Assembly: GCF_005233875.1 (NCBI RefSeq)
Contig: NZ_SZPZ01000001.1
Location: 1,798,001-1,862,000, forward strand
Direction of reading: 5' to 3'
DNA: 64,000 nucleotides
Source: Kribbella jiaozuonensis
GTDB lineage: Bacteria > Actinomycetota > Actinomycetes > Propionibacteriales > Kribbellaceae
Every line of letters starts with the position of its first letter. Positions within the stretch are counted from its first letter, which is position 1. This document shows, one piece after another, positions 10,001 through 17,645 of the stretch. Position numbers and translations under genes: made by a program. Under the pieces are notes generated by a model. It searched no databases, was not told the origin of the DNA, and saw only the letters and a program-made list of their open reading frames with translations.

Positions 10001-12431
10001 TCAGTGCGATGCGACCGTTGTGCGCAACACTTTCACGGATACGGCCAGCCCGCTCTCGATCTCTGACCATCCAGACCTGAGCAAGGTCGCAACGGCCGGT
10101 GCTGATCGCAACGTCTTCACCGGCACGGGTCCGAAGCAGGCGTTCCGTATCGGCGGCTCGGTCCTCAGCGGCACCACCGTGGAGCTGACGGCCGGCCCGG
10201 TTCTGATTCCCAACCTCTACGTGTCGGGTCAGCTGATCGTCCCGTCCGGGACCGTTATCAAGGGTGGGCGGATCATCTCGCAGCTCGGCGGAATGGTCAG
10301 CCTGACCGGCACATCGACGTCCCCGGTCGTCATGACAACGCTCGAAGACGACACCGCCGGCGGTGACACCAACGGCGACGGATCAGCCACCGCACCGGCC
10401 GCCAGCTCAGGACAGGATCCCAACCTCGCGACCGCGCAAGGCTCGCTACGTCTCGATCATGTCGTGACGCGCTGGCTCGCCAATCCGGTCGGCAACTACT
10501 CCTGCTGCTCCAGCTCACCCGAAATCACGATTCGCGACTCCACCTTCACACTGGATGAGCCGATCCGCTCTGGTGAGTACACCTGGTGGGGCTCGGTCTA
10601 TGCGAGCCGCTGCGACACCGGCACGATCTCCCGCAACCACTTCACTCACATCTCGTTGCGCGTCTACCAATGCCAAGTTGCCATCGACAACAACTCCTTC
10701 ACCGACACGGAGGATCCGCTGTCCGTGACGGATCACAGCGACCTGACACAGGTCGACATGACCGGCGCCGGACGAAACACATTCACTGGTACCGGCAGCC
10801 AGCAGGCCGTCTCCCTCGGCGGATCCGTCAACGCAGGGACGTCGTACACGGTCGATCCCGGACCAGTCCTCATCGCCACCATCTACACCGAGGGCGACTT
10901 GCTGCTGCCGGCCGGGACGATCTTGAAGAGCAGTCAACTCATCGCATGGCTGGGCGGCACGGTCCGCCTCGCTGGCACCGCAACGTCGCCGGTCGTCATG
11001 ACGACGATCGAGGACGACACCGCCGGCGGTGACACGAACGGCGATGGCCAAGCCACGACGCCAACTGCCACGTCTGGGCAGAACCCGTCCATCTCCACCT
11101 ACCGCGGCACTCTCCGCCTCGACCACGTCGTGTCTCGCTGGCTTGCCAGTCCGGTCGGAACGCGTGCGTGCTGCGACAGCACCCCGGAGATCACCATCCG
11201 CGACTCCAGCTTCACCCTGGACCAGCCGATCCGGTCCGGCGAGTACACCTGGTGGGGGTCGATCTACGCGAGCCGATGCGACGCCGGTGCCATCACAGGC
11301 AACCACTTCACGCACGTATCGCTCAGCGTCTACCAATGCCCGGTGCCCATCACCGACAACGTCTTCACCGACACCGATAGCCCGTTGACCGTCACCGAGC
11401 ACTACGACCTCTCCCAGGTCAGCTTCGCCGGAGCCCACCGAAACAGCTTCACTGGTGACGGCGCTCAACGTGCCGTACAGATCCAGCGCAGCATGATCCC
11501 GGACGGCGCCGAGTTCGTTCTCGACGGACCTGGAACCCACGCGGTCTTCCTCGTCGCCTCGATCTCGGCGAGCCATTCCCTTGCCAGAAGCAATGGATCT
11601 GTCCGGATCCCCGCCGGGTCGGTACTCAAGGGCTTCGCAAGTTCGCCCATGTTCGACCTCGGGCCCAACAGTAACTTCGACGCCCTCGGTACGGCGGCGA
11701 AGCCGATCGTGTTCACCGCGATCGACGACGACACCGTGGGCGGTGACAGCTACCACAACGGTCCGTCGCCGATATCGAGGTTCGCCGGCGTGTTTGACAC
11801 CGACCAGGAGTCGAACTTCTGGACAGCGATCGGCGGCGCTGCCGGCGTCGACCTGCATCAGGTCGGACCGGGTACGGCGACCGTCGACCATACCGTCGTC
11901 CGCCACGCGGAAACCGCGTTCGCCGGTTGCCTTGTCTGCTCGGTCACGGTCCACCACACCGACTTCGTCGATGTGGTCACTGGCTTCGAGCAGAGCTTCT
12001 ACTGGCTTCCGGTCGCGCCGTGTGGCCCGTTCATGGGACGGCAGATCCTGACCGGCGGTATCGGGTACTGGAGTCCGGCGGATGCCACCGGCAACTTCTG
12101 GGGAGGGGCAGGCGGTCCTTCGACAGATGTCAACTGGGTCGAGATCGGCGCCGCGTTCTTGGCGCAGAAGGCTCAGTACGACCAATTGAAAGCCGGACTC
12201 CCACTCGAGGATCTGAACGTGGTCGAGGAGGCGTTCGGCAACATGGCGTCGGGCTGGGGCGACCAGATCGAGAATCTCGATACCACGACGTACGCCGGCG
12301 TCACGGTTAGCGTCCAGTCGTGCACGATCCCCGTCATCAACGTGACCTTTCCGATCATCATCTACCCGGTCAATGCCGCCGACCCAGCACCCGCGATGCT
12401 TCACCCGGAGGAGATCCTGGAGACACTCTGA
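7068..12431 (+). CDS. Giant secreted IPT/TIG and beta-helix repeat protein, 1787 aa
   Basis: GTG 7068 is chosen because GGGGGAG (7055-7061) lies 6 bases upstream; an in-frame GTG at 7035 has a poorer site. A signal peptide is clear: basic RCARQLIAARRR, then a hydrophobic core to about residue 35. Six tandem IPT/TIG Ig-like domains (~65-580) each open with a variant of AVSPAAGPLAGG. A Thr/Asp-rich region follows with four ~220-residue repeats and a degenerate fifth, each containing DDTxGGDTNGDG, whose DxNxDG loop could bind Ca2+, and a Cys-Cys pair (SCCQE, GCCDD, SCCSS, ACCDS). The repeats look like right-handed parallel beta-helix, as in adhesins or polysaccharide-active proteins. No LPXTG or C-terminal membrane anchor. 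Likely a cell-surface or released adhesin or glycan-binding protein; no catalytic motif seen. Confidence 0.85.
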   Translation: MVAVRCARQLIAARRRIGLVTVGALVVSALVVPVANVEAEAAEAAEARSSLTSVPTVAATLSAVPRVTAVSPAAGPLAGGTTVTVSGANLTGATAVTFGGVKGTSLVRVSATRVRAVVPKRTAAGVVDVRVVTPGGTSAVATTAKYTYAAAPKVSAVSPVAGPLTAGAVVTLTGVNLTSASAVTFGGVKSSSVVRVSATQVRASAPARSTAGLVDVRVVTPGGMSAIAAAARYTYTTAPKVTAVSPAAGPLSGGTVITVTGANLTGATAVTVGGVNGTSLVRVSATQVKVATPARASAGVTDVRVVTPGGSSPVAAKFTYTAAPAITAVSPAGGPLAGGTVTISGTNLTGATAVTFGGVAGTALTQLSASQVRVVAPARATAGVVDVRLTTSGGTSPVATAAKYTYFASPTITAVAPNTGSTAGGTMVTITGTNLAGATAVTFGGAAGTALTQISATQLRVTAPARASADVIDVRVVTAGGTSAIATSAKFTYYAAPTISAIAPNTGPTAGGTVVTITGTNLAGATAVTFGGVAGTALAQISTTQVRVTTPLRTTAGMVDVRVVTPGGTSSPAASANYTYAAPVIEHCGALIESTTWAAGTVHVLTCPVTMDPGVTLTIAAGAIVKISGGSIRLSGGVLRALGTADAPITITTFADDTVGGDTNGDGAATSPTTGGAFLTTYYGTVLLDHVDTRWVERLVEPGSCCQESPDITIRNSSFSLSEPRRSGGTNVWGSVSISRCTTGAITDNRFSRVSLSLYQCPAQVAGNSFTETENPLSVTSHDDLSQIAMSGARRNTFTGTGNRRAVRIGGTIPAGGVFQFDRGPVVIPNVYVSGQLVVPPGAVIKDGHVTVGRGGLVRAAGTADEPVAITTLDDDTVGGDTNGDGTATTPKTSGSTFLTTNAGSIRLDHVDMRWIANPIQSGCCDDSAEITIRDSSFVLTEPQRSGEYTSWGSMATGRCSSGAISGNHFTHISLSVYQCDATVVRNTFTDTASPLSISDHPDLSKVATAGADRNVFTGTGPKQAFRIGGSVLSGTTVELTAGPVLIPNLYVSGQLIVPSGTVIKGGRIISQLGGMVSLTGTSTSPVVMTTLEDDTAGGDTNGDGSATAPAASSGQDPNLATAQGSLRLDHVVTRWLANPVGNYSCCSSSPEITIRDSTFTLDEPIRSGEYTWWGSVYASRCDTGTISRNHFTHISLRVYQCQVAIDNNSFTDTEDPLSVTDHSDLTQVDMTGAGRNTFTGTGSQQAVSLGGSVNAGTSYTVDPGPVLIATIYTEGDLLLPAGTILKSSQLIAWLGGTVRLAGTATSPVVMTTIEDDTAGGDTNGDGQATTPTATSGQNPSISTYRGTLRLDHVVSRWLASPVGTRACCDSTPEITIRDSSFTLDQPIRSGEYTWWGSIYASRCDAGAITGNHFTHVSLSVYQCPVPITDNVFTDTDSPLTVTEHYDLSQVSFAGAHRNSFTGDGAQRAVQIQRSMIPDGAEFVLDGPGTHAVFLVASISASHSLARSNGSVRIPAGSVLKGFASSPMFDLGPNSNFDALGTAAKPIVFTAIDDDTVGGDSYHNGPSPISRFAGVFDTDQESNFWTAIGGAAGVDLHQVGPGTATVDHTVVRHAETAFAGCLVCSVTVHHTDFVDVVTGFEQSFYWLPVAPCGPFMGRQILTGGIGYWSPADATGNFWGGAGGPSTDVNWVEIGAAFLAQKAQYDQLKAGLPLEDLNVVEEAFGNMASGWGDQIENLDTTTYAGVTVSVQSCTIPVINVTFPIIIYPVNAADPAPAMLHPEEILETL
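7257..8812 (+). repeat. Six tandem IPT/TIG-coding repeats
   Basis: Six imperfect repeats of about 255-260 bases. Each encodes one ~85-residue domain with the pattern P(R/K)(V/I)TAVSP..GP..GGT, NLTGATAVTFGGV, RVSATQVR, and a closing VVDVRVVTPGG..S. Domains 5 and 6 form a separate subgroup (APNTG in place of SPAAG) and are most similar to each other, pointing to a recent duplication within the array. Confidence 0.85.
8990..11770 (+). repeat. Four to five ~660-base beta-helix repeats
   Basis: Repeat units of about 658-666 bases. The DTNGDG motif recurs at about 9050, 9712, 10370 and 11030, and a degenerate DSYHNG version sits near 11750. Within each unit the order is constant: PIVxTTxxDDT, DTNGDG, LDHVxxRW, Cys-Cys, EITIRDSSF, YxWWGS, HFTHxSLxVYQC, SFTDTxxPL, RNTFTGTG. 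The two central copies are nearest to each other. Confidence 0.8.
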
Positions 12432-12434
12432 GCT

Positions 12435-13079
12435 TTATCGCTGGCTGTCGAGCAGTTGCGAGAGGCCGTAGGTGCCGTTCTGTGCGAGTTGATCGATGAC
12501 GTCCAGGCATCGGCGGCGGCTATCAGGGTCATCCGTTTGTTGATACAGGCGGAAGATGAGCCGGCTGAGGTCGTAGCCGACGCGGGCTGCTCCGGCGCTC
12601 CGTGTCGCGATGGCCTTGGCCGCATACTCGCAAGCCTGGAGAGTCGAGGCCGGGAGTAGCAGGGACCGCTCGGCGAGTGCGTGAAGCACATTTCCGAAGC
12701 AGTCTGCGAACGCCGCCGAGTTCGAGATCGCCGCGAGCAGGTCTTCCGCCGCCGCCGAGTCGGCTTTGGCCAGCGAGGACGCTGCAGCGCCTGCCGCGGA
12801 CCGAACCCGGCTCACGGAGTCGTCGAGAAGGATGCGTAGCAGGTCGAGATGCTCGGGAACGAGTTCGATCAACAGTCGAGCAGCGCCTTCTCGGGCTGCA
12901 GGCGGCAGATGAGAGATGTCGGTCGGCAGATCTGCGGTCAGGCGGTCGTTGATGACCACCGATGCCCAGATCTCGCCCGCGATCCTCGCCGCTTCGACGG
13001 GACCGACAGAGCCTGTGCGAGGTACGGCGCGAATCTGTCCTTGGCGAACCTCAGCCGATCGCATCTCGGCAAACAGCAT
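12435..13079 (-). CDS. HEAT-like helical protein, possibly a 3' fragment of a larger gene
   Basis: 214 residues, all helical, with Ala/Leu-rich repeats of HEAT type (REGAARLLIELVPEHLDLL, then SVSRVRSAAGAAASSLAK). The C-terminus LDVIDQLAQNGTYGLSQLLD resembles the tail of large multi-domain proteins rather than a stand-alone gene. There is no good ribosome binding site at 13079, and only 53 bases separate it from the next gene upstream, which ends in a terminator hairpin. It ends 3 bases from the stop of the giant repeat gene. It may be a remnant of a truncated defence or signalling protein; this is inference. Confidence 0.5.
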   Translation of the reverse strand: MLFAEMRSAEVRQGQIRAVPRTGSVGPVEAARIAGEIWASVVINDRLTADLPTDISHLPPAAREGAARLLIELVPEHLDLLRILLDDSVSRVRSAAGAAASSLAKADSAAAEDLLAAISNSAAFADCFGNVLHALAERSLLLPASTLQACEYAAKAIATRSAGAARVGYDLSRLIFRLYQQTDDPDSRRRCLDVIDQLAQNGTYGLSQLLDSQR

Positions 13080-13090
13080 CGGTCCGCAGA

Positions 13091-13122
13091 GGCGGCTGCC
13101 GTTGGTCGCAGCGGCAGCCGCC
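13091..13122 (-). terminator. Hairpin terminator after the secreted hydrolase
   Basis: Perfect 10-bp stem (GGCGGCTGCC at 13091-13100 with GGCAGCCGCC at 13113-13122) and a 12-base loop, starting 11 bases past the hydrolase stop. There is no U-run, as is common in high-GC actinobacteria. It would also insulate the helical fragment downstream. Confidence 0.55.
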
Positions 13123-13132
13123 TCAGCGCGGG

Positions 13133-14233
13133 TTATCGCAGGAACTGCAGGAGGACGCTGGTGAGTTCCGCGGGGTGTTCTTGGTAGAGCCAGTGGCCGG
13201 AGTTCGGGATGACCAGCCCGGTCACGTTGGTGGCGTACTGGCGGACCCAGGTGGCCTCACGAGTGCCGAGGTTGCCCGAGGCACCGATAGCGAGGACCGG
13301 CATGCTGAGCTTGGTCTGCTGGGAGATGGCGTTGTCCTTGACGTCTTGCGGCAGAGTGGCGAACCACTCGATGCTTGCCCGCAGGTGTCCGGGTAGGGCG
13401 AGGAAGTGGGCGTAGATCGCCAGGTCGCATGGAGTGAGGGCGCCCTTGACGACTTCGCTCGTCGGCATGAAGTCCGTCACCCACTGCTGCTCCCGGCCGG
13501 TCATCAAGTCCTCGGCCAGTCCGTTCTTCTCGGCGAACAGGCCGAACCACCACAGCCCGGGACCGTTCGGAGTCAGCGAGGGGAAGGTGTAGATGACCGG
13601 GTCCGGGATCGGAGCCTCGCTGAGTACGAGTTTCACCACGTCGTCGCGATGGGCAGCGGCGTACGGATAGGCGACCGTGGTGCCGATGTCGTGGCCGACG
13701 ACCCTGAGGTTGTGGCTGAGACCGAGCTTGACCATGAGCGCGTAGATGTCGGCAGCCATGGCTTTCTTCGTGTAGGCGGCGGAAGAGGCGGGAGCATCGC
13801 TCAACCCGGCGCCGGGCAGATCGGGTGCGACGACTGTGTAGTGCTGCGCGAGCGCGGGCAGGACGTGGTCCCACGTGAACCAGGTCTGCGGGTAGCCGTG
13901 CAACAGGAGCAGGGTCGGCCCATGGCCGCCGCGCACGTAGTTGATGCCGATGCCGTTGACCTTGACCTTGCGCTCGACGAAGCCGGGCGGGGGTGACGGG
14001 TTCAGCGAGCAGGCGCGTTGGTCCGCGAGGGCAGCGCCCGGGGCGGCGGATCCGTCGTACGTCGGCGCCGTACCGGATGCGGATCGGGCCCGATCGGATC
14101 CGGTCCGCGCGGACGCCGCTGGTTCGGCTGCGATGAGCAGCCCGGCGATCGCGGCGACTGCCGCGATGACGATGGCGAGTGCACGCACGCTTCTCAGGTG
14201 CGCGAGACGAGACGACCGTGTAGCTGTACTCAT
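13133..14233 (-). CDS. Secreted alpha/beta hydrolase, epoxide-hydrolase type
   Basis: ATG 14233 follows GAGAGG by 7 bases (the in-frame TTG at 14239 is rejected); 366 residues. The N-terminus is a long signal or anchor (hydrophobic ~18-36, then AAEPAASA), so the enzyme is exported or tethered. Catalytic features: oxyanion HGYP (112-115), nucleophile Asp182 in GHDIG, and His in NSGHW near the C-terminus. An Asp in place of Ser at the nucleophile elbow is typical of epoxide hydrolases and haloalkane dehalogenases. Its leader and first codons are duplicated in front of the MFS gene at 19554. Substrate unknown. Confidence 0.82.
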   Translation of the reverse strand: MSTATRSSRLAHLRSVRALAIVIAAVAAIAGLLIAAEPAASARTGSDRARSASGTAPTYDGSAAPGAALADQRACSLNPSPPPGFVERKVKVNGIGINYVRGGHGPTLLLLHGYPQTWFTWDHVLPALAQHYTVVAPDLPGAGLSDAPASSAAYTKKAMAADIYALMVKLGLSHNLRVVGHDIGTTVAYPYAAAHRDDVVKLVLSEAPIPDPVIYTFPSLTPNGPGLWWFGLFAEKNGLAEDLMTGREQQWVTDFMPTSEVVKGALTPCDLAIYAHFLALPGHLRASIEWFATLPQDVKDNAISQQTKLSMPVLAIGASGNLGTREATWVRQYATNVTGLVIPNSGHWLYQEHPAELTSVLLQFLR

Positions 14234-14349
14234 TTCCAAACCTCTCGCGAGCGAATAGTGCTTTCACTCGTTGAAACCCTCTGCTCGCGAAGGCCGATGC
14301 CAGACTTCGTGGGCCTGGATGAGATGCCTTCCATCTCCCTTGGAGATCC
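14212..14349 (-). repeat. Leader repeat copy A: promoter/5' UTR, RBS and first codons
   Basis: About 138 bases that match 19533-19669 at roughly 90% identity by eye. The repeat covers the first seven codons of the hydrolase (MSTATRS), its ribosome binding site and about 115 bases upstream, ending 4 bases before the stop of the monooxygenase gene. It holds a perfectly conserved inverted repeat GAGATG-N5-CATCTC (14321-14337) and the GCGAGCGAA block. It is probably a transferred promoter/operator cassette. Confidence 0.8.
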
Positions 14350-14352
14350 ACC

Positions 14353-15900
14353 TCAACCGGCCCGACGCGGGAGGACTCGCGAGAGGTAGTCCAAGGCGCG
14401 AACCTGGTCCGGGTCGGTGACGCGCAGGCCGATGTATCCGTCAGGTCGCACGATCAGGAGAGTGTCGCCGTCGATGCCGTAATCGCGGTGGGCGTGGCCC
14501 GCGTGATCTACCACCGAAGTCGCGTCCAGGCCTGCATCGGCAGCATCGGCCGGCAGAACCGCGAACCACCGCAGCGCCCGAGGAAAGCGTTCGGCGAGAA
14601 CCTCGGCGATCTTGCGGCTCTGCGGCCCGAAGGCGAGCACGGTCAGGTGCTGACCGCGGAAGAGGTCGAAGAATCGGACAGCGCTGCCGTCAGCCCCGTG
14701 GCCCAGCGAGTCAGGTGCGCGGTCTCCCGGGTTCACGATTGCATCAGATCGCGAAGGGCCGTCGTTGAGCGCGCTGGCCGGGTAGTTCAGATTCAGTTGC
14801 GCGGTGTCCGTACTTCGCTCCTCGCTGGGCACGCCGCCCTTGAGGCGTTCGGAGACGAGCTTCGAGGAGAGACTCAGAATGCCGGCTGCGACGGGGAGCC
14901 GTTCCTCCTCGTAGGTATCCAGGAGTGCTTGCGGTGCGCCACCCAGCACATGAGCGATCTTCCAGCCGAGGTTGTACGCGTCCTGGATGCCGGTGTTCAT
15001 TCCCAGCCCGCCTGCCAGCGAGTGGACGTGGGCCGAATCGCCGGCGAGGAAGACCCGGCCGACCCTGTAGCGGTCGACCATCCGTACGTTGAAACGCCAC
15101 ACCGACTGGGACACAACGCGCCGGACGCGGATGTCGTTCCGTCCGCTCCGCTGGTCGATCAGACTCTGGATCTCCTCCTGCGAGAACTCCTCCGCGGCAT
15201 CGGCGGACACACCGATCTGGATCTGGAAGGTGTTCGTCGACGCCAGCGGGCATAACGCCAGGAGCTTCCCGTCGGCGCTCGGCCACCAGTGCCAGAAGTC
15301 GCGATCCAAGCCGCTCAGCTCGATATCACCGGTCAGCATCCTGACGGTCTCGTCCGTCTGCCCGAGAAAGCCGACGCCGATGAGCTTTCGCACGTCGCTC
15401 GACGCCCCGTCGCTGCCCACGACAAAGGGCACGGAGACGTTCTCGCGTCCGCCCGCGTTGTGGACAGTGGCATGCACGAGTTCGCCGTCCTGTTCCAGTC
15501 CCACAAGCCGTGACTCGTACTCCACGGCCACGCCCAATTCCTCGAGCCGCTCGCGCAGCACCTCCTCCACGCGCCACTGCGGGATCAACATGGTGCGGGT
15601 ATAGGGCGTGGAGCTGCTCGGTTCGTGGGCATCGGGGTTCACCTCGCTCGTCCCCAGGACTGTTGTGCCCGCGTACCTGCGTATCGGTGTACGGGAGCGT
15701 CCGGACGCCATGATCCGTCCGACCACACCGAGGTCATCGAGTACTTCGAGGCTGCGGGGCTGTAGTCCTTTCGCGCGAGAAGCTGACGACGATCCGTCGG
15801 CAGCGTCGACGACACGTACCGCGATCCCCCTGCGCGCCAGCTCACAGGCGGCGACCAGCCCCACTGGACCGGCTCCCACGATCAGTACCTCGATCTTCAT
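14353..15900 (-). CDS. FAD-dependent aromatic monooxygenase (PheA/TfdB family)
   Basis: 515 residues; ATG 15900 is used (GTG 15903 also possible). FAD-binding GxGxxG as GAGPVGLVAACELARRG (~8-24), DG motif VVGSDGASSDVR (~165), and AGDSAHVHSLAGGLGMN (~285), the family's GD motif with some changes from the usual AHxxPPxGGQG. The C-terminal ~120 residues form the thioredoxin-like domain of phenol or resorcinol hydroxylases and of antibiotic-hydroxylating relatives. It likely uses NAD(P)H and O2 on an aromatic or polyketide substrate. It is divergent from the alpha/beta hydrolase at 16033, with a TetR-type operator between them. Confidence 0.85.
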   Translation of the reverse strand: MKIEVLIVGAGPVGLVAACELARRGIAVRVVDAADGSSSASRAKGLQPRSLEVLDDLGVVGRIMASGRSRTPIRRYAGTTVLGTSEVNPDAHEPSSSTPYTRTMLIPQWRVEEVLRERLEELGVAVEYESRLVGLEQDGELVHATVHNAGGRENVSVPFVVGSDGASSDVRKLIGVGFLGQTDETVRMLTGDIELSGLDRDFWHWWPSADGKLLALCPLASTNTFQIQIGVSADAAEEFSQEEIQSLIDQRSGRNDIRVRRVVSQSVWRFNVRMVDRYRVGRVFLAGDSAHVHSLAGGLGMNTGIQDAYNLGWKIAHVLGGAPQALLDTYEEERLPVAAGILSLSSKLVSERLKGGVPSEERSTDTAQLNLNYPASALNDGPSRSDAIVNPGDRAPDSLGHGADGSAVRFFDLFRGQHLTVLAFGPQSRKIAEVLAERFPRALRWFAVLPADAADAGLDATSVVDHAGHAHRDYGIDGDTLLIVRPDGYIGLRVTDPDQVRALDYLSRVLPRRAG

Positions 15901-15950
15901 CACATCTCTGCCCCTTCGCCGTCCGGCTCGTGCAATCCCGCCCGGATAGG

Positions 15951-15978
15951 ATAACGTTCGTTATATAGCGATCGTTAT
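15951..15978. promoter_or_regulatory. Pseudo-palindromic TetR-type operator
   Basis: ATAACG(t)TCG(t)TATA is followed by its imperfect reverse complement ending CGTTAT, lying between the divergent monooxygenase and hydrolase genes. It shares the CGTTA/TAACG core with the perfect palindrome in front of the TetR gene at 16986, so the same regulator may bind both. Confidence 0.6.
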
Positions 15979-16032
15979 TCTACGACGCCGAGCCTGCCGT
16001 CGACACGACGGCGCGAGTTGGAGAGTGAAGAG

Positions 16033-16875
16033 ATGACAGCGAGCTACAAGGACGCGCCGACCATCACGGTCGACGTCAACGGAGTCCCCTTCGCGTATCG
16101 GCAGGTGGGCACCGGAGGCGGCGTACCAGTCGTATTCCTGCACCACCTCACGGCCGTGCTGGACGACTGGGACCCCGCCGTGATCGACGGCGTCGCCTCC
16201 GAGCGGCACGTGATCGCCTTCGACAACCGCGGCGTCGGCCGCTCCGGAGGTGCGACCCCCGACAACGTCGAGGCCATGGCCGAGGACGCCGTGGCGTTCC
16301 TCGAGGCCCTCGGACTGCGAACGGTCGACCTGGTGGGCTTCTCCCTGGGCGGCATGGTCGCCCAGGTCGTGGCCCAGAAGCGTCCGGACCTCGTTCGCCG
16401 CCTCGTCCTGGCCGGGACCGCTCCCGCTGGTGGAACGGGCGGGGCGAACGCCGGTCCGCTGCTCCAGAGCGCTGTCCAGCAGGCAGCGGAACAGGGGAAG
16501 CACCCCAAGCACATCCTGTTCTTCTCGCCCACCCCGACCAGTCAGGCAGCCGCCGACGCCTTCCTGGCCCGGCTCGACGAGCGCATCCTGCAGGACCGGG
16601 ACACGCCGGCGACCAACGAGTCGATCGGCGCCCAGGTCACCGCGCTCGCCAAGTGGGAGCAGGGCACCTCACCCGCCGGACTGGCAACCGTTGCGCAGCC
16701 GGTCCTGGTCGTCAACGGCGACGAGGACATCATGCTGCCGACAATCAACTCGTTCGAACTGGCACAACTCCTCCCTGACGCCCAGCTGAGCATCTATCCC
16801 GATTCCGGGCATGGCGGCATCTTCCAGCACCACGCCCTTTTCGTGCAGCAGACCTTGGAGTTCCTGCGCCACTGA
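16033..16875 (+). CDS. Alpha/beta hydrolase, Ser-nucleophile type
   Basis: ATG 16033 (preceded by GGAGAGTGAAGAG) is preferred to an in-frame start at 16018; 280 residues, no signal peptide. HxxT-type oxyanion region (FLHHLT, 35-40), nucleophile Ser104 in GFSLGG, acid Asp in VNGDEDIM (~238) and His in SGHGG (~262). It is typical of small cytosolic hydrolases such as C-C bond hydrolases, lactonases and non-haem chloroperoxidase-like enzymes. Paired with the divergent FAD monooxygenase, it may open or hydrolyse the oxygenated product; that is inference from position. Confidence 0.83.
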   Translation: MTASYKDAPTITVDVNGVPFAYRQVGTGGGVPVVFLHHLTAVLDDWDPAVIDGVASERHVIAFDNRGVGRSGGATPDNVEAMAEDAVAFLEALGLRTVDLVGFSLGGMVAQVVAQKRPDLVRRLVLAGTAPAGGTGGANAGPLLQSAVQQAAEQGKHPKHILFFSPTPTSQAAADAFLARLDERILQDRDTPATNESIGAQVTALAKWEQGTSPAGLATVAQPVLVVNGDEDIMLPTINSFELAQLLPDAQLSIYPDSGHGGIFQHHALFVQQTLEFLRH

Positions 16876-16925
16876 ACATCCGGAGAAACAACAACGCCCG
16901 GTCGGCGTCAACCGGGTCCTGGCGG

Positions 16926-16949
16926 AGCGCTCGTTACATAACGAGCGCT
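16926..16949. promoter_or_regulatory. Perfect TetR operator palindrome
   Basis: AGCGCTCGTTA, a 2-base spacer, then TAACGAGCGCT: an 11-bp perfect inverted repeat 36 bases before the start of the TetR gene. Such a site next to a TetR gene normally means autorepression. The half-site core recurs at 15951-15978. Confidence 0.8.
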
Positions 16950-16985
16950 ACGCTATTGCCCGGCGCATCCGGGAGGACGTGAACG

Positions 16986-17573
16986 ATGAGATACACGAAG
17001 GAGCACAGGGCTCAGGCCAAGGCCGCAATCGTGCAGGAGGCGGGCCGTACGCTCAAGGAGAGCGGCTTCCACGGCGTCGGGGTCGACGGCCTGGCCGCGT
17101 CGGCCCAGGTCACCTCAGGGGCCCTCTACTCCAACTTCGCCAACAAGGAAGCCGTCCTCGAAGAGGTCGTTGCCACCCAGCTGGGCATCGAGTTCGCCGG
17201 CCTCGCCGACCAGGAGCCGGCCGTACGACGGCGCATGCTCGGCGAGGTTCTCCGCGTCTACCTCAGCGACCTGCACCGCGAGAACCCCGCGGACGGTTGC
17301 GTGATGCCGTCGCTCAGCGCGGACGTGGCACGGGCGGGCGACTCGGTCCGTGAGACCTACCGCCGCCGGATGGTCGAGGTGATCGCCACCATCGCCCCGG
17401 CCATGCCCGGCGAGGAGGAGGAACAGGCGCAACATGCCTGGACCCTGATCGCCTCGATCGTGGGCGCCATCACGATCGCGCGAGCCCTCCCCGCAGGCGA
17501 CCAGGCCAACGCGATACTCGACGCCGTCCTCACAAGAGCCCTGGACTCGATCCCGGACGAACGGCGAGACTGA
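16986..17573 (+). CDS. TetR/AcrR family regulator
   Basis: 195 residues. N-terminal helix-turn-helix (~10-56: VDGLAASAQVTSGALYSNFANKEAVL) and a helical ligand-binding domain with PADGCVMPSLSADVAR, a motif typical of TetR_C families close to AcrR/NemR-like repressors. It lies 110 bases after the alpha/beta hydrolase on the same strand but has its own operator (16926-16949). It probably represses itself and the divergent monooxygenase/hydrolase pair. Confidence 0.88.
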   Translation: MRYTKEHRAQAKAAIVQEAGRTLKESGFHGVGVDGLAASAQVTSGALYSNFANKEAVLEEVVATQLGIEFAGLADQEPAVRRRMLGEVLRVYLSDLHRENPADGCVMPSLSADVARAGDSVRETYRRRMVEVIATIAPAMPGEEEEQAQHAWTLIASIVGAITIARALPAGDQANAILDAVLTRALDSIPDERRD

Positions 17574-17645
17574 TCGGTCGCGTCGGTCAGCATGTTGTGA
17601 CGGACACAAGCGTCCTTGCGCTCCGGTTACAGCCAGCCCGCGTAC

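Noticed and set aside
10515..12404. Antisense frame of 629 codons under the giant repeat protein
   Set aside because: It mirrors the repeats of the plus-strand gene, has no recognisable domain and no ribosome site.
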